From: Acridotheres tristis
Lineage: Eukaryota > Chordata > Aves > Passeriformes > Sturnidae
Length of the DNA stretch: 64,000 nt
Assembly: GCA_037013685.1 (NCBI GenBank)
Contig: CM072893.1
Span: 22,153,736 to 22,217,735 of the forward strand
Direction of reading: 5' to 3'
In this document: positions 58,341 to 64,000 of the stretch, piece by piece
How the letters are laid out: the number at the start of each line of letters is the position of its first letter
Numbering within the stretch: the stretch's first letter is position 1
Position numbers and translations under genes: made by a program
Notes under the pieces: generated by a model
What the model was told of the DNA's origin: nothing
The model's input: only the letters and a program-made list of their open reading frames with translations
The model's database searches: none

Positions 58341-61300
58341 GGGACGGTGGTGGACAGAGGGAGGGAGCCGCGCTCCCCCCCCGGCTGGCCCCCCTGAGGC
58401 TGCCGCAGGTCTCCCGTTACCGTGCAGCGTCACACACCGGGCGGGGGCCGTGGTGCTCGCTGTGACCGGGCGGGCCCATGTGGGGACACCGCTGGGCAAG
58501 CTGGTGCGGCCGCCCTGGTTAGTTTGGCTTTTGGGCAGCGAGTCTCGGCGCATTCCCCACTCCAGGACCTCCTTCCTGCCGAGCCCAAGCTCTCCGATGC
58601 GATTCCCAGCCAGCTGTTTCCCAACCAGATTCATGGGGTGGGTACCGGAGAAGAAGTGACCCGAGGAAGAGGAATGTCCCGTGGTGTGCACGCTGCCTGT
58701 GCAGGGACCGGGCAGCTGGGAGCCAGAGCGGCTTCTGCAGCTGCCCCTAGACAGTGAAGCTGCCGAGGGACAGGGACCGGTCACGGGCCACCCTGGCAAG
58801 GTGCCACTGAGGCATCGCACGCGGCATCCGTGAATGAGGCCGTGCCAAGCATCTTATCCCTCCTTAGGTGCAGTTACAAGGCTGGGACTGCTGATGCATG
58901 AGGTCTGGGATACCCTGAGGTATTCGGACCTTCCTGACTGCCCAGCGTGGGTCCCAGTACAGCCCCAGGGGCTCAGACTAGGATAGGTCTAGTCATCCCA
59001 CCTTAGACAGGTGCCCCTGCACAGGACAAGGAAAGCTCACATCAGGCAGGGCCACGCAGCATTCCCTGGGGAGTGGCCCCTATTCCAGCCTCGTGTGGCA
59101 CACAAGGGACCATGTTCCCTCTCACAGGTAATCGATGGCAGCAGATCCTGATCGCTTTCATTATTATTATTTTCTTATGCATGTGCGCACAGGAGATTTA
59201 TCGCCAGCTATGGAGGCAAAATCAATTATTCATGTTATAAATTAGAAAATGATTTATGTTTGTGGGACGCCAAGCAGTGTGGAGCCCCTGGCCGCGTGGG
59301 AGCTGGGTTTGTCTGGGAATGACACCAGACAGCCCCTGCCAGCATTTACCTGGTTTCTCCATCCCTTCTGTTCCTTGGGATGCCCCAATCCTACCACAGC
59401 CCCTGGGTGACCCAAGGATGGTGACTAGCAGGCAGCATCCAGCCTCTCCCACTCTGTAAATCCAGGTGTGAGAGCACGAAGAAGGCTAGGAACTGCCATG
59501 ACCTGGTCACCCTGGCCAGTGCAACAGAATGATGCTCCACAGCAGTTTCCATGGCAGCAGTAAAACAGTCCAAGCACTGCAAAGTGTGGGCTGCAGAAGG
59601 ACCCCCTTCTTTCCATCTACTAGAAACATAATCCCATGTCCTCTCCAGCCTCTGTGTCTGTGCTCCTGGTTCCCTCAAAGGACACAGCGGTACCCTCCAG
59701 ATTGCCACCCATGGCGACAGAGACCCATTGCGCTGCTAACACCCCCGTGCTCCCCAGGAAAGGGCAGATGGGTCAGGGCATCTCACCTGAACTCATCCCT
59801 GAGCTACCCCAAAATAGTACTGTAGGATTTGGATCAGCTTCTCCTGGGCTAGAGTGGTCTGAGGTGTCCTGAGAGTCTTCCCAGGCATGGAGATCCCTCC
59901 CCCTAATGGCTGACTCTAGTTTTGCATAGAGTGGGGTGGCACTGGGCTTCCACTGCTCCCAGTTTTGGGACAGGAGGTGAACTGCTGCTGCCTGGTCTGC
60001 CCCCCCAGCACGGCCATGCCCCAGGAACTCAGCCCAGTGTTGGTGGGAGCTGCAGTATCCCATGGCTCTGCATCAGTGGTCCCAGTACCTCGGTGCAAAA
60101 ACCCACTGCCCGTGACGTGCACCCAGCAGGAGTGAATGCCGGGAACCAGCCAGCCGCTCTGTGCTGATAGCTGGGATTGTTCTTGCTTCTGAAAAGTCTT
60201 GATCTAAAGCTGCCATGTCTGTGCCTCCCAGGGGACAGCAGAGCAAGCCGGGAGTTGCTGCCTGGCTCTCCTTGTCTGTTTATCTGCAGCTGCATCAGCT
60301 GGGGCCATGGGGAAGAACAGGCTGAAAGGAGCAGTGTGGGAAAGAAAGGAGCTGTCGGCAGCCCCAGATCTGGGACTGATCTGAAGTGAGCTGTGCATCC
60401 AGCTCCTGCTTGCACAGAACCGACTGGCTTGAGCCCTGGCCCTTGGGGTGGGAGGGACAGCATGGGGCACCCTCAACTCTCCCTGACCGGCCTTTTCTCT
60501 GTGAGCCCTGGAGCCTCTTCCCAGCCACCAGAGAGCCTGTCAACTCCTATGACTCCTGGGGTTCTCAGGGAGCTGAGAACTTGCTGGCTCAAAATACTCA
60601 TGGGGGTGTCATAGGAGGCAGGGATTTTGGCTCTTCCTCTCTGGCTCCTTGCCAGGGTTTGAGCAGGAGGAAGATGGACAACCAGGCATGGTCCAGGGAC
60701 AGGGAACCATCTCGTCCACAACCAAGACTTTTGCATCCATGTCAGACCCCAGACAGCCCTGGGGACCCTCTGGGACCATACATGGATGCAGAGGAGTCCC
60801 TGGTTGCTCTGCTCTAGTCCTAAAGGACCCAGACAACCCAAGGAGTTCAGAGAACTGCCACCTGGAACCCCACCAAGCTGTGGGCAGACAGAAAATGAAT
60901 GAACCACATTCTGGGGCTGAGCACTGCCTCAAGCACCTTGCTGCACCCAGGTCCCAGGGAGCACAGGGCTGGCCCGTGTTCATGTGAGCATCCCTCTGAT
61001 TTATTGCTGCAGAGCAAATGCTTACAGCGTGGTTTTGGCAGAGAAAAGCTCCGGGGTACGGCAAAAGGTGTGCAGGAACAGCAGGGGAATCGCCTGTCAG
61101 CTCCATTGTGCCAGGGGCATGCAGAGCACCCACAGTCCTGGGTCTCTCTCCCATGCTTGACCAGGGAACACACTCAGCCTGTGGGTAGCCTGTGGGACTG
61201 CAGAGAGCTTGGGGCTGGGGTGAATTAGATCTGCTTTGTATTATTGCACAAAACACCTGGGGACTCAGCAGCTCGTGACAGTGCTGTATAATGCAGGGAA

Positions 61301-64000
61301 GCAGGCAGTGGTGCGGGCAGACACTGGTGCTGCCGGTGGCTGGCAGGCAGGGAAGTGGTACTAGGAGTGTGGGCTGGCTGTGGAGGGGGGAGCCAGGTTC
61401 TCTTACTCCTTGTTCTCCTGCACATCGACAATGAATAGGCACAGAAGGCAGTGCTTGTGCTGCAGGAATCAATACTGCTCTGGGAGCAGCCCGGGTGCTC
61501 GTCCCTGCACTCCCATGGGAGCCATCCCCCAGCATCTCTCCCACAGCTAGCACCGTAGTCTCCTTCCCCCTACCGCATTGCTTTCCAGCACTCTGAGCAG
61601 GACTGGGCAGCAGCAGGAGGTGACAGCACCGGGGTTGGGGAGCTTGCTCACCTGGATAGCTTGGCTGGTTTTGGAAGTGGGGGGAATACAAAGCAGAGGC
61701 CTCTTGTGAGGAATCCAGGTTTTATACCAACTCGAGTTGGCTCCCATCGGCGCTGTCACAGCCCGCTCTGTCGTGGGCCATTCTGCCATAGTCCCTACAA
61801 GGTACCAGGGCGCTGTGGCTGGCTCTAGTAGGCACAGATGCTGCCAGGAGGTGATTTCTGGCCCAGCAGTGTTCAGGGATGTTGCAGCCTGAAGCAGCTC
61901 CCAGTCTCGCCCAGTGCTGGCTGTGGCAGAGCTGCTGCATCCAGTGCCAACCCTGCCCCATGGGAAGGAACTCCGCTGCTTTTGATGAGCTTTAATTGAT
62001 TCATCAATGGGATCTACTTGGAGCTGATAAATCTTTCAGGAACACTGGCAGAAGAGGCTGAGCTGTGCAGCCCGGGCATTCCCCTGCCTCCTTACAGCTG
62101 TGTGGCTTCTCTGAAGCAGCTGGCTGCCCCAAGTGTGTCCTGCCAGCCCCAGCTGGCTGAAAGCAGCACCCCAGGCTCCCCCTCAGCCTGTTAGCTCTTT
62201 CCCAGCCAGGGATGCTGCCTGGGAGGGCTGCAGCACAGTCTGATGCCTCCACCCTGCTGATGTCCCTTAGCCAGGGAGCCCCATCCCTGTGCTTCTGGGG
62301 AAGGACATCATTGTCCTTGGCTGAGAAGAGCTAATGGTTCCTGGTTCCATCACAGCACCAGCCAGGTCCTTCTTCTGTCTTCCTATCCCCTCTCCTGGCA
62401 TGGGACAGGGCAGTCCCTGGGTTGGGCACTGCTACTGGTGCATCTCCATACCAGACAGGGCTCTGGGATCCCAGGGGGACAAGTTCAGCTGGTCCCATAG
62501 GTCCACGTCCTGCAGGGGGATGGTGGAAGGCTCTCACTCCTCCACTCTGTGTCCCAGCAGGTAGAAGGGAAAGCAGGGACAGGGACTGCGAGGCTGGAGG
62601 CAAGCACAAGCGGATCCGGTTACAGGCAGCACGGGGCAGAGAGATAGGCAGAGAACAGCAATGCAGCAAAAAGGGCTTTTAGTGATAATAAATAATTAAC
62701 ATTTCTAATGATGTCCCGGCGACAGGAAGAGTCCAAGCAGGGACCCGAGGGCACTGTGCACGGTGACAGGAGAGGCCGGGACTATGCGAGGTCCAGGGAG
62801 GCTGTGCAAAGACAGGGGCTAGGCTGGGAGAGAGCTGAAGGACTGGGGGTCCCAGGGCAGGGGCTGGGCACCCCTAGAGACCCCCTGGGTGAGCAGTGGC
62901 TGGGATCCAGCATTCACACCATGCTGCTGCCAAGGACGCGGGAAACCTGTGAGGAAGAGGACGGGAGGACTAGATTAACCAAACTTGGGGGTTAACCTGA
63001 CTTCTGTGATGGTAATGCCTGCCCAGGGTTTGCCATGCCCAGCGAGCACCTGAAAGTGCTGGCTGGAGGAGGGGCCTGGGGAAGGGTGCTGGGAGGCAAA
63101 AGCTCACAAGGAGCCACTGGGATGAGTGAGAGTCGCCAGGTCACTGCCAGCCATGGCACAAAGAGACCCCCACGCTGAGAGGTGTCCAGGGGACACAGAA
63201 ATAGTGCAATGGTCTGGGATGCAGGACCAGAGAGAGAGGATGTCTGTGGGCAAGACAGGAGATCAGACACTGTGGGACAATGACAGAGAAGGGACAGCAG
63301 GGAGAAGAGGGATCAACCAAGCAGCCATCTGAGCATGGGAGTCCATCATTGTGAGCCACCACACAACGGGTATGCGGAATGGGAGAGGCAAAAGCAATCC
63401 TAGGAGGAACCACGAAGGCATTTATGGCAAGACTGGGCACTTGCTTTCATGCCTGCATGGGGCCCAAGGGACCTGCCTGTGCTGGAGTCAGCTTGGAAGA
63501 GGATCAGAAGTATCGTGGGGCTGCCAAGGAGGCAGAGCCCAGGAGACCCATGAAGGGAGGACAGCGACTCATGCCCAGCACAGTGCAGGCTGTGGGGAAA
63601 CGGAGTGCTCACTATAAATACATCAGCAGGGTAAACACCAGGGAGGAGGAGAGCTATTTCAGCTAAAAGACAGCATTAGCACAGGAATAACTGGGGATAA
63701 ATTATCCATGAATACATTTACAGTGGAAATTAGACCCTCGGAGCAGGGATGTCCCAGCACAGCCCCTCCAGAGAAAAAAGCAGTGCCAGGCAAGAGACAG
63801 GATCGGCTCGGCAGCTGAGGGATCCCGCAGTGCATTGTGGTGGCAGCATGTGCCATCTCCTTGTGTTAAAAAGCAGCAGGGGTATATGATGGGATGAATG
63901 CACATCACTGCATGCACATGGTCTGCAGGCACGTTTGGGTGGCACCCTGAGTGCTCACACAAGTAGATGGGGTGGATGCACACAGACTGTTGTGTGTGTG
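58220..64000. other. Intergenic, no gene recognised
   Basis: Nearly 5.8 kb upstream of R3HCC1L. In human the next gene beyond R3HCC1L is CRTAC1, in divergent orientation, but its signal-peptide first exon is not visible here. AT-rich blocks at about 59110-59270, 61975-62045, 62680-62715 and 63655-63770 stand out from the GC-rich background and may be conserved non-coding elements. Confidence 0.55.
59110..59270. promoter_or_regulatory. Candidate conserved non-coding element
   Basis: An AT-rich, non-repetitive block with AATCGATGG, TTTCATTATTATTATTTTC, GAGATTTATCGCC, AATCAATTATTCATG and AATGATTTATG. HOX/PBX/CUT-like cores are dense. There is no transposon signature and no frame. Function is inferred from composition only. 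Confidence 0.35.

Noticed and set aside
60609..61691. Open frame of 360 codons on the minus strand
   Set aside because: The translation is rich in Pro, Ser, Cys and His with no family resemblance and no promoter. It is probably random.
58220..64000. First exon of CRTAC1
   Set aside because: Expected further right by synteny, but no signal peptide or matching residues are visible in any plus-strand frame of this stretch.

Overview
This is vertebrate nuclear DNA, most likely from a bird. It holds multi-exon genes with GT-AG introns, CpG-rich promoters, worn CR1 (chicken repeat 1) LINE fragments and no mammalian SINEs. The genes are very compact: all coding exons of HPS1, PYROXD2 and LOXL4 lie within about 4.7, 4.2 and 5 kb. 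Protein names were assigned by eye from recalled family sequences. Class Aves is an inference, and I cannot name the species.

Layout, left to right. 1-25031: 3' part of HPSE2 (heparanase-2, a non-enzymatic heparan-sulfate binder), + strand; seven coding exons are spread over 23.6 kb and the 5' part lies before the window. 25032-26345: HPSE2 3' UTR, a CpG-rich stretch and a 21/16-bp minisatellite running up to the HPS1 promoter. 26346-31010: complete HPS1 (BLOC-3 subunit), 18 coding exons, including a minor-spliceosome AT-AC intron at 29825-30019. 32267-36488: complete PYROXD2 (mitochondrial FAD oxidoreductase-like protein), 16 coding exons. About 39025-44974: complete LOXL4 (secreted lysyl-oxidase-like 4), one non-coding and 14 coding exons. 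46600-58045: R3HCC1L on the - strand, tail to tail with LOXL4, with its CpG-island promoter near 58.0 kb. 58220-64000: no recognisable gene, but several AT-rich blocks that look like conserved non-coding elements.

The order HPSE2-HPS1-PYROXD2-LOXL4-R3HCC1L matches human 10q24 (inverted), so this is old synteny rather than an accessory region. The genes do not form one pathway: HPSE2 and LOXL4 act in the extracellular matrix, HPS1 in lysosome-related organelle biogenesis, PYROXD2 in mitochondria, and R3HCC1L is probably RNA-associated. All exon edges were set by hand from splice motifs and reading-frame phase, and the phases close without conflict in all five genes. The most notable features are the AT-AC intron in HPS1 with a divergent 5' splice site, the promoter-proximal minisatellite that creates long false ORFs, a perfect palindrome in an HPSE2 intron, and a likely bidirectional CpG island at R3HCC1L.
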